DNA of 64,000 nt from Hymenobacter sp. IS2118 (lineage in GTDB: Bacteria > Bacteroidota > Bacteroidia > Cytophagales > Hymenobacteraceae): assembly GCF_000715495.1 (NCBI RefSeq), contig NZ_JNLX01000047.1, positions 62,001 to 126,000 of the forward strand, written 5' to 3'. Below the pieces are notes generated by a model. That model saw only the letters and a program-made list of their open reading frames with translations, had not been told where the DNA came from and searched no databases. This document shows positions 50,532 to 59,884 of the stretch, one piece after another. Position 1 is the stretch's first letter; each line of letters opens with the position of its first letter. The translations under genes were made by a program, and so were the position numbers.

Positions 50532-51542
50532 CTACAGCTCGGCCGTAGCGGCGTGAGCATTTACGGGCTCGTACTCGTCCTCCATATCAGTCAGTTGGGG
50601 GGCGGTTACTTTGCGCACGTTGCGGGCGCAATCTTCGTCGCGGTGGTTGCGGCCCACCGTGAATTCCACCCAGTCGCCTTCGCGCAGGTCGTTGAAGTCG
50701 CCTTCGGTCAGGTCGGCGTAGCTGAAAAACAGGTTGTTAGGAGGCATCACCACGAAACCGAAACCGTTTTTCAGGTTCTTGATGGTGCTCATGCCCAGCG
50801 TGCCCACAGGGCCAGCGGCGGTGGGGCCGGTGGGGCGCACCAGCTTGGGCGCCGAAGCCGTGCTGGGCGCAAACGCGGCGGGCTCCGACTGATTCACGAA
50901 CAGGGCCTCTACTACTTCGTCCTGGGTCTGCAAACCGCGGTCGATAACGTCGTGCATGGCCACCGGATAGGTTACCTGCTCCAGTAGCTGCTGCGAAGCG
51001 CGCGTAACGCGGGTTTCGCCCTTGAAATCTTCGTACTTGAAATCCCAGTTGAGCAGCATCACGCGGGTGCCCACGGTGTTGAGCTTGCGGATGAGGGGCA
51101 CGTAGTCCGAGTCGCCGGCGATGAGTACCACCACGTCGAGGGTTTTGTGCAGGGCCAGCTCCAAGGCTTCGAGGCTGAGCCACACGTCGATGCCTTTTTC
51201 CTGGAGGCGGCCGTCGCGGGTTTTCAGGGCCATGTAGTGCGTCTGCACGCCCAGGTTCATCAGAATGTCGTCGAGCAGGCGGTCGTGAAACAGCCGGTCT
51301 TTGTCGCGGGCCTCGGTAGCCGACAGGCGGCCGCGGAAGAAGTGAGCGTCGGTAATTTGTGCCAGACGCACATCCACGTCTTCTTCCTCAGCTACCTGAT
51401 GGCGAATGTATTCGTGCAAGCCCTCCAGGCTGATACGCGCCTTACGCTCGTGCTGGAAATAATAATAATCGCTGATTTTTAAGAAATAGTTGCCGTCATA
51501 GAAGACACCAACCCGAATCAAGGGGCTGTTCATCTGGTTCAT
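50532..51542 (-). CDS. NYN (PIN-like) nuclease fused to a cold-shock domain
   Basis: 336 residues. The N-terminal NYN/LabA-type domain (RVGVFYDGNYFLKISDYY, D15; VVVLIAGDSDYVPLIRKLN) carries the acidic residues of a PIN-like RNase. After a linker (about 205-250) a cold-shock-like OB domain follows: KNLKNGFGFVVMPPNNLFFS with RNP-like GFGFV, then GDFNDLREGDWVEFTVG. Single-stranded RNA binding joined to a nuclease predicts an RNA-processing or decay factor. It is transcribed alone; the upstream region (51543-51918) has no visible gene. Confidence 0.88.
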   Translation of the reverse strand: MNQMNSPLIRVGVFYDGNYFLKISDYYYFQHERKARISLEGLHEYIRHQVAEEEDVDVRLAQITDAHFFRGRLSATEARDKDRLFHDRLLDDILMNLGVQTHYMALKTRDGRLQEKGIDVWLSLEALELALHKTLDVVVLIAGDSDYVPLIRKLNTVGTRVMLLNWDFKYEDFKGETRVTRASQQLLEQVTYPVAMHDVIDRGLQTQDEVVEALFVNQSEPAAFAPSTASAPKLVRPTGPTAAGPVGTLGMSTIKNLKNGFGFVVMPPNNLFFSYADLTEGDFNDLREGDWVEFTVGRNHRDEDCARNVRKVTAPQLTDMEDEYEPVNAHAATAEL

Positions 51543-51918
51543 GGTAATGATTGGTATTTAAGTTTAGAAAAGTGTTTTGAGTGAAAGAGAGTGGATGTGG
51601 AAGTGGTAGAATCGGCACGAAGGGAAGGCGTAGTCGCACTCCTTCCAAGCTCATGACAATCGGTATAGCCCTATTTTGTTCGGTAGTCGCCCCCACTGCG
51701 CAGCCCTCCCCGAATTGGTGTTACCTTAATTATTGAGTTGATAGAATGCCGGACGGCGAAACGCATTGAAAACGCTGGATAGTAGCACGAATCAATACAA
51801 ACACTGTCTTAATAAAGGGGCATATCTACTGCGAAGCTAGTGGTATTGGCTGACTTATGCAACAGTACGCCTTGGCAGGAAGGAGTACAATACGGGCCTG
51901 TGGGCCGCTGCTTCAGGG
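51543..51918. other. Gene-free region upstream of the NYN-CSD gene
   Basis: 376 bases with AT-rich stretches (TTAATTATTGAGTTGATAG near 51727) and no coding frame that looks real. Probably holds the promoter of the NYN-CSD gene, but no exact -7 box was seen. Confidence 0.5.
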
Positions 51919-52659
51919 CTAGAATCCTATATGCCCGATTACCAGGCCCAAAACCAGCAGCCCGTAACCCGCACAAATGGCGACTTCGAGCACGTTGCCG
52001 GTGGGGGAACCGGTGCTGATAAGCGGGATTTTAAAAGAGTAATTCACCAATGGCAAAAACCACCTGACCCCGGATTTCGTCAGCGTATCAGCCAGAATGT
52101 GAGAAACATACCCTCCACCCGCGTACAGTGCCACGCCACGCCAGCCCAGGTGCTGGTCGGCCAGATAGCCGATGTACGTCCAAAGGGCGGTGGCCCAGAT
52201 GGTGTGCGTCCAGGAACGGTGCGATGTGAAAGGCGCCAGCGCCACAAACGTTCCCAATAAACTTAGCCACAATTGCTCGGTGTAAAGACCGGCCACCACC
52301 GTGCCCAGCCCGGTGAAGAGCAACGCCAACCGCCGGGCCGAGCCGCCCTGCATGCCCACCCCAATGAGCCCGAAGGCCAGCGCCGCCGTGTAGTACAAGC
52401 GCTGCTCGGAGCCCGCCGCCAGTTGAAAGTAGGCATAGGCACCGATGGCCAGCGCGCCGGCGGCAAATGCCCAGCGCACGTAGTTTTGGGTGAACCCCAG
52501 CCGATTGCTTAGGCGGCTGTCGGGGTGGTCGAGGTCGGGGGCAAGGCTGGAAAAGCCGGCCAGGGCAATGCCAGCCACCGAGAACGGAATACCAGGCACC
52601 AGGCCCGCAATGGCCACGCCGGTAATGAGGCCAATGGCCAGGTGAGAAGAGCCGCGCAT
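51919..52659 (-). CDS. YdjM/DUF457-type membrane-bound metal-dependent hydrolase
   Basis: 246 residues, six or so TM segments. His/Asp pairs: HLAIGLITG (H6), SSLAPDLDHPDSRL and SHRSWTHTIWATALW are the family signature. Members include the LexA-regulated YdjM. The substrate is unknown, and it probably has a role in phospholipid or metal handling (inference). ATG start at 52659, close to a REP element. Confidence 0.9.
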   Translation of the reverse strand: MRGSSHLAIGLITGVAIAGLVPGIPFSVAGIALAGFSSLAPDLDHPDSRLSNRLGFTQNYVRWAFAAGALAIGAYAYFQLAAGSEQRLYYTAALAFGLIGVGMQGGSARRLALLFTGLGTVVAGLYTEQLWLSLLGTFVALAPFTSHRSWTHTIWATALWTYIGYLADQHLGWRGVALYAGGGYVSHILADTLTKSGVRWFLPLVNYSFKIPLISTGSPTGNVLEVAICAGYGLLVLGLVIGHIGF

Positions 52660-52670
52660 GAATTGGGGAG

Positions 52671-52810
52671 GAACGTGCCTGGGCGCGTTCGGCGTTGTAG
52701 CCGGGGGAACAGTGTGACGAAAACGTGTGCAAGTTGCGGCCAGCCGGACGTAATTCCACGGCGGGGCACACCGGATGCGACGATTGAACGCACCGAGGCG
52801 CGTTCCTACC
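52671..52810. repeat. Inverted REP pair (REPIN-like) upstream of mfd
   Basis: GAACGTGCC-TG-GGCGCGTTC (52671-52690, one mismatch in the palindrome) and an inverted copy GAACGCACCGAGGCGCGTTCCTACC (52786-52810), with 95 bases between them. Same family and similar spacing as 46167-46310. Confidence 0.8.
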
Positions 52811-52917
52811 CTGCTTTCGGAAACCTTACCTTCGGCTACGCTGTATCCTAAGCCGCTGCCCGACCGGAATCACTCCGGCCGGGCTAATTCATTTGTCGTT
52901 CGCAAGCCTTTTTACCT

Positions 52918-55900
52918 GTGCAAGTAGCTGATTTTCTCCGCTTATACCGCCTTTCACCCGAGCTGCAAACCCTGGCTTCGCGCCTGCGCGCGGCTGCCAA
53001 GCCCGAGCCGAGCGGCGTGCGCCTGCACCTGCGCGGCCTGGTGGGCAGCCAGGATGCCGTGGTGGCGGCGGCCATGGCCCACGCGCAGCACCCGCACGTG
53101 TTTATTTTGCACGACAAGGACGAGGCGGCCTACTTCCTGTCCGACCTGCAGCACTTGCTGCCGGAGGGGCCCGAGGCGCTGCTGTTCCCCAGCTCCTACA
53201 AGCGGCCCTACCAGTTTGACGAGACCGAGAATGCCAACGTGCTGATGCGCGCCGAGGCCCTGAACCGACTGAACACCACGCGGGCCGCTACCACGGGCAA
53301 CAGCGTGTTCATCGTGACCTACCCGGAGGCGCTGACGGAGAAGGTGATAAACCGGCAGAGCTTGGTGAAAAACACCTTCAACGCCAAGGTGGGCGACAAG
53401 CTGGACGTGAATTTTCTGGGCGAGCTGCTGGGCGAGTACGACTTTGAAAAGACGGATTTTGTGTACGAGGCGGGGCAGTACGCGGTGCGCGGCGGCATCG
53501 TGGACGTGTTCAGCTACGCCAATGAGCTGCCGTTTCGGCTGGAGCTGTTCGGGGATGAGATTGAGAGCATCCGGACGTTCAATCCCGAGACGCAATTGTC
53601 GGTGGAAAGCCGGCCCAGCATCAGCATTATCCCCAACGTGCAGACCAAGATGCTGACCGAAACGCGGGAAGCTTTCTTTGAGTTTTTGCCCCGCACGGCC
53701 TGCATTTGGGCTAAGGACGTGCGCCAGACGCTGGACGTGGTGAGCGAATTGTACGAGAAAGCTGAGGCCAACTTTCAGCAGATGCTGAGCGAGGCGGGCG
53801 GCATGCAAATCGTGAGCAAGCCGTCTGATTTATTTGAGTCGGGCAAGAGCTTTAAGAAGCTGCTTGATGAGTTTGCGGTGGTGGAGTTTGGCAAGCGCTT
53901 CCACTTCAAAAACGCCGAGACGTTTCAGTTCACGGCCAAACCGCAGCCGAGTTTCAACAAGGAGTTTGAGCGGATGGTGAAGAATTTGCAGGAAAACCAG
54001 CACCGCAATTTCACCACCATCATTACCGCTGATACGGTGCGGCAGGCCGACCGGCTCCGCACGATATTCGACGAGCTGGACAACAACGTGAAGTTCCAGC
54101 ACCTGCTGCTGGCCCTGCGCGAGGGGTTTGTGGACGAGCAGCTGGAACTGGCCGTGTACACCGACCACCAGCTGTTTGAGCGCTACTACCGGGCGCAGGA
54201 AACCAAGAAGTTCTCGAAGAAAAAGGCCCTCACCCTGCGTGAGCTGAAAACGCTGCAGCCCGGCGACTACGTGACACACCAGGACTACGGCATTGCCCGG
54301 TTTGCGGGCCTGACGCAGGTGGATATTAATGGGCAGATTCAGGAGGCCATTCGGCTCGTTTATCGCGATGATGACTTGCTGACGGTGAGTATTCACTCGC
54401 TGCACAAGATTGCCAAGTACAGCGGCGCCGAGGGCTCGCCGCCCACCATGAGCAAGCTGGGCTCGCCGGAGTGGGAGAACAAGAAGAAGGCGGTCAAGAA
54501 GAAGGTGAAGGACATTGCGGCCGACCTGATTCGGCTGTATGCCAAGCGCAAGACGGCGCCGGGCTTCGCGTTTTCACCCGATGGGTTTATGCAGGCCGAG
54601 CTGGAATCGAGCTTCATTTACGAGGACACGCCCGACCAGGCCAAGGCCACCGAGGACGTGAAGCACGACATGCAGCAGCCCCACCCCATGGACCGCCTCA
54701 TTTGCGGTGACGTGGGCTTTGGCAAGACCGAAATTGCCATTCGGGCAGCCTTTAAGGCGGTGGCCGATGGCAAGCAGGCGGCCGTGCTGGTGCCCACCAC
54801 CATCCTGGCCATGCAGCACTACAAGACGTTTCGGGACCGACTGGCCACCCTGCCGGTGACGGTAGAGTACGTCAACCGCTTCAAATCGACGAAGCAGATA
54901 AAGGAGACGCTGGCGCGCGTGGCGGAGGGCAAAACCGACATTCTCATCGGCACACACCGGCTTACTAATAAGGACATTAAGTTTAAGGACTTGGGCATCC
55001 TTATTATTGATGAGGAGCAGAAATTCGGCGTCAAGACCAAGGACAAGCTCAAGGAATTGAAGGTGAACGTGGACACGCTCACGCTCTCGGCCACGCCCAT
55101 TCCGCGCACACTGCACTTCTCGCTGATGGGCGCCCGCGACCTGAGCGTGATTGCCACGCCGCCGCCCAACCGGCAGCCGGTGAACACGGAATTGCACGTG
55201 TACGACGAGATTTTGATTCGCGACGCGGTGGCGCGGGAGTTGAAGCGCGGCGGGCAGGTGTTTTTCGTGCACAACCGCGTGAAGGACATCGAGGAAATGG
55301 CCGCGACCATTCTGCGGCTGGTGCCGGATGCCAAAATCACCTTCGCCCACGGGCAGATGGACGGCGAGATGCTGGAAAAGCGCATGATGAAATTTGTGGA
55401 GGGCGAGTATGACGTGCTGGTTTCGACCAACATCATCGAAAGCGGCCTTGACATTCCCAACGCCAACACCATCATCATCAACCGCGCCCACCTGGCCGGT
55501 CTCTCCGACCTGCACCAGATGCGCGGCCGCGTGGGCCGCTCCAACCGCAAAGCCTACTGCTACCTGCTCACGCCGCCGGTGGCCCAGTTGCCGGCCGATG
55601 CGCGCAAGCGCCTGAGCACGCTGGAGGAGTTTTCGGACCTGGGCGCGGGCTTTAATGTGGCCATGCGGGACCTCGACATTCGCGGGGCGGGCAACCTGCT
55701 GGGCGGCGAGCAGTCGGGCTTTATCAACGACCTGGGTTACGAAACCTACCACCAGATTCTGGACGAGGCGGTGACGGAGCTAAAGGAAACCGAGTTCCGC
55801 GACCTGTTTCTGGGCGACTCGAACCAGCGCCTGCAGCTTGCCGCCGGCGCGGGCCGCAGCCACGAGTGCAACGTGGAAACCGACCAGCAGGTACTCATTC

Positions 55901-56331
55901 CCGAGAAGTACGTGAGTAACGTGTCGGAGCGCCTGCAGCTCTACGCCAAGCTCGACCGTGCCCAGAAGCCCGCCGAGCTGCAGAAGCTGCTCACGAGCAT
56001 GACGGACCGGTTTGGCCCGCTGCCACCCGAGGTGGAGCAGCTGGCCGAGATCGTGCGGCTGCGCTGGCAGGCCTGCGCGGTGGGCTTCACCAAAATCACC
56101 CTCAAGCGCAACACGCTGAAGGGCTTTTTACCGGCCGGCGAGGAGCACCAGGCGTATTTCCAAGGCGACCAGTTCGGCACCATTCTCAACTACGTGCAGA
56201 CGCACGCCCGCACGGCCAGCCTAAAGGAGAAAAAGGAGCAACTCATCGTCACATTTGAGGAGGTACACTCCATCCAGCAGGCCAAGTGCGTGCTGAGCGA
56301 GCTGGGCAGTGAGGAAGCGGTGGCGGCGTAG
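52918..56331 (+). CDS. mfd: Transcription-repair coupling factor Mfd
   Basis: Removes RNA polymerase stalled at DNA lesions and recruits UvrA. 1137 residues from GTG 52918 (MQVADFLRLYRL). UvrB-homology module about 20-330, RNA-polymerase-interaction domain from about 445 (LQPGDYVTHQDYGIARFAGL), Walker A CGDVGFGKTEIAIRAA (about 596-611), DEEQ box near 700, LSATPIPRTL, QMRGRVGRSNRKAYCYLL, and C-terminal TRCF domain (about 1000-1110). Length is typical (about 1150). A hairpin (52858-52884) and TACCTTCG box (52827-52834) precede it. Confidence 0.97.
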   Translation: MQVADFLRLYRLSPELQTLASRLRAAAKPEPSGVRLHLRGLVGSQDAVVAAAMAHAQHPHVFILHDKDEAAYFLSDLQHLLPEGPEALLFPSSYKRPYQFDETENANVLMRAEALNRLNTTRAATTGNSVFIVTYPEALTEKVINRQSLVKNTFNAKVGDKLDVNFLGELLGEYDFEKTDFVYEAGQYAVRGGIVDVFSYANELPFRLELFGDEIESIRTFNPETQLSVESRPSISIIPNVQTKMLTETREAFFEFLPRTACIWAKDVRQTLDVVSELYEKAEANFQQMLSEAGGMQIVSKPSDLFESGKSFKKLLDEFAVVEFGKRFHFKNAETFQFTAKPQPSFNKEFERMVKNLQENQHRNFTTIITADTVRQADRLRTIFDELDNNVKFQHLLLALREGFVDEQLELAVYTDHQLFERYYRAQETKKFSKKKALTLRELKTLQPGDYVTHQDYGIARFAGLTQVDINGQIQEAIRLVYRDDDLLTVSIHSLHKIAKYSGAEGSPPTMSKLGSPEWENKKKAVKKKVKDIAADLIRLYAKRKTAPGFAFSPDGFMQAELESSFIYEDTPDQAKATEDVKHDMQQPHPMDRLICGDVGFGKTEIAIRAAFKAVADGKQAAVLVPTTILAMQHYKTFRDRLATLPVTVEYVNRFKSTKQIKETLARVAEGKTDILIGTHRLTNKDIKFKDLGILIIDEEQKFGVKTKDKLKELKVNVDTLTLSATPIPRTLHFSLMGARDLSVIATPPPNRQPVNTELHVYDEILIRDAVARELKRGGQVFFVHNRVKDIEEMAATILRLVPDAKITFAHGQMDGEMLEKRMMKFVEGEYDVLVSTNIIESGLDIPNANTIIINRAHLAGLSDLHQMRGRVGRSNRKAYCYLLTPPVAQLPADARKRLSTLEEFSDLGAGFNVAMRDLDIRGAGNLLGGEQSGFINDLGYETYHQILDEAVTELKETEFRDLFLGDSNQRLQLAAGAGRSHECNVETDQQVLIPEKYVSNVSERLQLYAKLDRAQKPAELQKLLTSMTDRFGPLPPEVEQLAEIVRLRWQACAVGFTKITLKRNTLKGFLPAGEEHQAYFQGDQFGTILNYVQTHARTASLKEKKEQLIVTFEEVHSIQQAKCVLSELGSEEAVAA

Positions 56332-56352
56332 AGAGTGGGGCGGTTTGCTGCC

Positions 56353-56718
56353 TTACCGGGCAAACTCTCCGATGTGCCAAAGGATGCCGGACGGGTCGTG
56401 CAGAAAGCATTCCTTGCCCCAGTCGTGGTTGCGGACGGGCACTAGCTTTGCGCTGGGGTAGCTGGCGGTCAGGTGCAGGGCGATAAGTTGATTATAGTAT
56501 TGGTCTACATCATTTACTTCGAGAAAAACCATTGTATTATCCACCCATTCGGCTACGTAGGCATCTTGTAGGTAGAAGCCAAAGTCGCCCGATTTGAACA
56601 CGGAAAGCTTCGGCGACAGCACGTTTTCCTCGAAGCCCAGGTCCGTGTAGAAACGGCGCGAAAGGTTGAAGTCATGAGCGCCGAGAAAGGGCCGAATGGA
56701 TTTAAGGAGTTGTTTCAT
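56353..56718 (-). CDS. VOC-family (glyoxalase/bleomycin-resistance type) protein
   Basis: 121 residues from the ATG at 56718 (MKQLLKSIRPFLGAHDF). Paired beta-alpha-beta-beta-beta units: NLSRRFYTDLGFEEN, FKSGDFGFYLQD, DNTMVFLEVNDVDQYYN and CFLHDPSGILWHIGEFA. It could be a metal-dependent lyase or an antibiotic-binding protein. Convergent with mfd with 21 bases between stops. Confidence 0.88.
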   Translation of the reverse strand: MKQLLKSIRPFLGAHDFNLSRRFYTDLGFEENVLSPKLSVFKSGDFGFYLQDAYVAEWVDNTMVFLEVNDVDQYYNQLIALHLTASYPSAKLVPVRNHDWGKECFLHDPSGILWHIGEFAR

Positions 56719-56821
56719 GCGATTTATTAGTAAAATGCAAACAAAATTAGTAAAAAGGAACGGCATTAGCAAGCCGGTATACAAACCCTTCTCCCTAATG
56801 CTCTTATCGTGTTCAAACTGG

Positions 56822-57517
56822 ATGCAGATGAACCGTTTGCGCTTCTTGATTCTCCTGGCGCTGCTCCCGCAATTTGCCGCTGCACAATCGCCAAAAAACC
56901 CGCGTCTGAAGCACGAGCTCGACAGCTTGCACGCCGCCGACCAGAAGTGGCGCATCCTGCTCTTCGACCCGCGCGTGAGCCGCCGTCCCGATTCGGTAGC
57001 CCGCGCGCTGGGTGTGACGCGCGAAAGCCTGCCGACCTACATTCCTACGCAGATGCTGCGCACGGACTCGGCCAACCAGGTGCGCCTGCGCGCCATTCTG
57101 AAACAGTACGGCTACCCCGGCAAGTCGCTGGTGGGCACGCCGACCAACGAGGCGGCCTGGTCCATCATTCAGCATTCGCAGGACATCAAAACCTACCTGC
57201 CGCTCATCAGAACCGCCGCCAAGCGCGGGGAATTGCCTTTTTACCTCTACGGCCAGATGCTGGACCGCCAGCTCATGCGCGAAGGTAAAGAGCAACTGTA
57301 CGGCACCCAAGCCATGGGCTACAGCAATACCAACCCCGCTACCGGCCTGCGGGAGGGCCAGCCGCCGTTTATCTGGCCCATCAAAAACGCCGCTCAGGTA
57401 AACGAGCTGCGCAAGAAAGCCGGCTTCTCCGATACGGTGGAGCAAGTGGCCGCTTCGCTGGGCATCACCTACCGCGTGGTGACGCTGGAGGAAGTAGCCC
57501 GCATGCCCAAAAACTAA
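56822..57517 (+). CDS. Secreted DUF6624-like protein
   Basis: 231 residues from the ATG at 56822 (or 56828: MNRLRFLILLALLPQ). Signal peptide ends AAAQ. The mature protein is helical, with RLRAILKQYGYPGKSLVGTP, then NEAAWSIIQHSQD and LIRTAAKRGELPFYLYGQML, then ALREGQ-type turn and GQPPFIWPI. I associate this pattern with the DUF6624 family of unknown function, moderately sure. It is 8 bases before elaA, so an operon is likely. Confidence 0.75.
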   Translation: MQMNRLRFLILLALLPQFAAAQSPKNPRLKHELDSLHAADQKWRILLFDPRVSRRPDSVARALGVTRESLPTYIPTQMLRTDSANQVRLRAILKQYGYPGKSLVGTPTNEAAWSIIQHSQDIKTYLPLIRTAAKRGELPFYLYGQMLDRQLMREGKEQLYGTQAMGYSNTNPATGLREGQPPFIWPIKNAAQVNELRKKAGFSDTVEQVAASLGITYRVVTLEEVARMPKN

Positions 57518-57525
57518 CCCGCCCC

Positions 57526-57975
57526 ATGACTCTCAACTGGACCGCCAAACCCTACAACGAACTCACTCTAACTGAACTCTATGAGCTGCTGCGCCTGCGC
57601 GTGGAAGTATTCATCGTGGAGCAAAACTGCGTTTTCCAGGACCTGGACCGACAGGACGACCAGGCCTACCACTTGCTGGGCCACGCCGAAAGCGGGGAGC
57701 TGGCCGCTTACGCGCGCCTCTTCGACGCGGGCGTCAGCTACGAGGAAGTGGCCATTGGGCGCGTCATTGTGTCGCCCGCGCACCGGCGCTACGGCCTGGG
57801 CCAGGAGCTGATGCGCCAGGCCGTGACCTACTGCGAGGTGCTGTATGGCGCGCAGCCCATCAAAATTGGCGCGCAGCAGTACCTGGAGCGGTTTTACCAG
57901 GGCTTCGGGTTTGCGCAGTGCGGCGAGGGGTATCTGGAGGATGGTATTCCGCACATTCCCATGCGGCGGGCGTAG
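57526..57975 (+). CDS. elaA: ElaA-type GNAT acetyltransferase
   Basis: 149 residues. ElaA-like layout: LYELLRLRVEVFIVEQNCVF, DLDRQDDQAYHLLG, IGRVIVSPAHRRYGLGQELM (acetyl-CoA loop) and YQGFGFAQCGEGYLEDGIPHI at the end. The final Ala codon is followed by the TAG stop, which falls inside a REP palindrome (57972-57995). The natural substrate is unknown. Confidence 0.9.
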   Translation: MTLNWTAKPYNELTLTELYELLRLRVEVFIVEQNCVFQDLDRQDDQAYHLLGHAESGELAAYARLFDAGVSYEEVAIGRVIVSPAHRRYGLGQELMRQAVTYCEVLYGAQPIKIGAQQYLERFYQGFGFAQCGEGYLEDGIPHIPMRRA

Positions 57976-57995
57976 GAACGCGCCTTGGCGCGTTC
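57972..57995. repeat. Single REP palindrome at the elaA stop codon
   Basis: GTAGGAACGCGCC-TT-GGCGCGTTC, identical over 24 bases to 46167-46190. It provides the TAG stop of elaA. A degenerate inverted partner (GCCGAACGCACTCC) may lie near 58034-58047. Confidence 0.85.
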
Positions 57996-58074
57996 TGTCG
58001 TTGGCGAGGGTTTCGAACCAGGGCGGACCATACGCCGAACGCACTCCAACGCAAAACGCCCGACCTTTGCCGCT

Positions 58075-59262
58075 GTGGAACCTTCAACCCTGACCCCGGC
58101 CGAACCCCGCCCCGCCCCTGCCCGCCCGCCCATCCGCTTCGACCGCAACGAGCTGGCTGGCGCATTTGGCGACCTGGGCACCGATTTGCCGCTGCTTATC
58201 GGCGTCATCGCCGCGTCTGGCGTGGACAGTGCCGGGGTGCTCATTCTGTTTGGGTTGATGCAGGTGTTTTCGGGGCTGTGGTACCGGATGCCGATGCCGG
58301 TGCAGCCGCTCAAGGCGTTTGCGGCGCTGGTTATCGCCCAGAATATTCCCGGGCGGGTCATTTTCGGGGGCGGGCTGGCCATTGGGGTCAGCATGTTTTT
58401 CCTGTCGGTCACGGGGCTGATTGATGCCTTGGCGCGGCTGGTGCCCAAGGCCGTGGTGCGGGGCATTCAGTTTGGGCTGGCGCTGCAACTGGCCACGCTG
58501 GCCCTGAAACAGTACGTGCCGGCCGATGGCCTGCCCGGTTTTGCGCTGGCGGCGGCGGCCTTCATCATCACGGTGGTGCTGCTGGGCAACCGGCGCTGGC
58601 CGGCGGCGCTGGCCGTCATTGCATTGGGCGTGGGCTACGCGCTGGTTTTCAAGCTCGACCTGGGCACGGCGCAGCGGGCCATTGGCCTGCGCCTGCCCAC
58701 CTGGCACGTGCCGCAGATGGCCGATATCCTGACCGGAGCTGTGCTGCTGGCGCTGCCCCAGATTCCGCTGTCGCTGGGAAACTCCGTGCTGGCCACCCGC
58801 CAGATTGCCGCCGACTACTTCCCCGAGCGCGGCCTTACGGTGCGCAAAATCAGCTTCACCTACTCGCTCATGAACCTGGTGAGTCCGTTTCTGGGCGGCT
58901 TTCCGGTGTGCCACGGCTCGGGTGGCATGGTGGGGCATTATGCGTTTGGGGCGCGCACGGGCGGCTCGGTAGTGCTTTACGGCGGGTTGTTTCTCACGCT
59001 AGGCTTGTTTTTCAGCCAGGGATTTCAGCAGGTAGTGCAGATTTTTCCGCTCCCGATTCTGGGCGTGCTCCTGCTGTTTGAAGCCCTGACGCTGGCCACG
59101 CTGCTACGCGACATCAGCAGCCAGCGCACCGATTTGGTGGTGGCACTGCTGGTGGGCCTGCTCTGCGCCGGGCTGCCGTACGGCTACCTCGTGGGCCTGG
59201 TGACGGGCACGGCCCTGCACTACGCCGGGCGGCGCGGCTGGGTGGGGCTGGGCAAGCACTGA
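58075..59262 (+). CDS. MOT1-type molybdate/sulfate transporter
   Basis: 395 residues from GTG 58075 (VEPSTLTPAE), 11-12 hydrophobic segments. The SulP-related MOT1 signature is MPMPVQPLKAFAALVIAQ with the preceding RNELAGAFGDLGTDLPLL. Later IPLSLGNSVLATRQIAADYF and GGFPVCHGSGGMVGHYAFG motifs are present. It probably imports molybdate or sulfate. An upstream TTG at 57985 would start within the REP and add 30 residues; the GTG is preceded by GACCTTTG, close to the -7 consensus. Confidence 0.88.
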   Translation: MEPSTLTPAEPRPAPARPPIRFDRNELAGAFGDLGTDLPLLIGVIAASGVDSAGVLILFGLMQVFSGLWYRMPMPVQPLKAFAALVIAQNIPGRVIFGGGLAIGVSMFFLSVTGLIDALARLVPKAVVRGIQFGLALQLATLALKQYVPADGLPGFALAAAAFIITVVLLGNRRWPAALAVIALGVGYALVFKLDLGTAQRAIGLRLPTWHVPQMADILTGAVLLALPQIPLSLGNSVLATRQIAADYFPERGLTVRKISFTYSLMNLVSPFLGGFPVCHGSGGMVGHYAFGARTGGSVVLYGGLFLTLGLFFSQGFQQVVQIFPLPILGVLLLFEALTLATLLRDISSQRTDLVVALLVGLLCAGLPYGYLVGLVTGTALHYAGRRGWVGLGKH

Positions 59263-59335
59263 TTCCAGATTTTACCGGCCTGCGGCTAGGCTTCAAAATC
59301 AGGGATTGCAGCAGCTTACGGCAAACCACTGACCC

Positions 59336-59725
59336 CTAATCCGCCAGGATTTGCACGGGCTTTTTGTGCTCATCCACGGCCACGAAGGTGAAGAGGCCGG
59401 TGACTGCCTTATGACGGTCTTCGGTGTACATCTGCTCCACGAATAATTCGACGCGCACCTTCAGGCTGGTGCGACCCACGTGCTCGATGTTGGCCACCAG
59501 CTCTACCAGTGTGCCGCCGGGAATCGGGTGGGTAAAATCGACCCGTTCGGAAGAAACCGTCACCATTTTGAGGCGCGAAAAGCGCGTGGCGGCAATGAAG
59601 GCCACCTCGTCCATGAGCATGAGCGTGGTACCCCCGAAAAGGGTGTCGTAGTGGTTGGTGGTATTGGGAAACACGGCTTTGAAGATGCGTGTTTCGGCGC
59701 GGGCAATCCGGTCGGCGAGGAGCAT
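59336..59725 (-). CDS. Acyl-CoA thioesterase (hotdog, YciA/BACH type)
   Basis: 129 residues. VFPNTTNHYDTLFGGTTLML then MDEVAFIAATRFSRLKMVTV contains the HotDog helix and acidic active-site residue. A single hotdog domain probably forms a hexamer. It hydrolyses acyl-CoA. On the minus strand, a cobalamin riboswitch lies 160 bases upstream with no other gene between, an odd pairing. ATG start at 59725. Confidence 0.92.
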   Translation of the reverse strand: MLLADRIARAETRIFKAVFPNTTNHYDTLFGGTTLMLMDEVAFIAATRFSRLKMVTVSSERVDFTHPIPGGTLVELVANIEHVGRTSLKVRVELFVEQMYTEDRHKAVTGLFTFVAVDEHKKPVQILAD

Positions 59726-59884
59726 GAGCAGGAAGGAAAAAGGGTGGAAAATGGCCTCTGCCTGCTTTCGAGCCCCTACCTTTTAATAAGCCAACCACCG
59801 ACTGCACACCGCTTGGCCCGCGTCGGTAACGCGGGGAATCGGGCACAGCCGATGCCAGCCCCAAAGCGCGGGGGCAGCATCACT
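59726..59884 (-). other. Leader segment between riboswitch and thioesterase gene
   Basis: 159 bases downstream of the riboswitch on the minus strand. It contains a hairpin CCCGCGT-ACGCGGG (59817-59835) and a short ATG-initiated frame (from 59880, about 34 codons, Arg/Pro-rich) that I do not treat as a gene. It may carry the expression platform. Confidence 0.5.

Noticed and set aside
54574..55752. 392-codon reverse frame inside mfd
   Set aside because: Entirely opposite an intact Mfd helicase domain; no family features.
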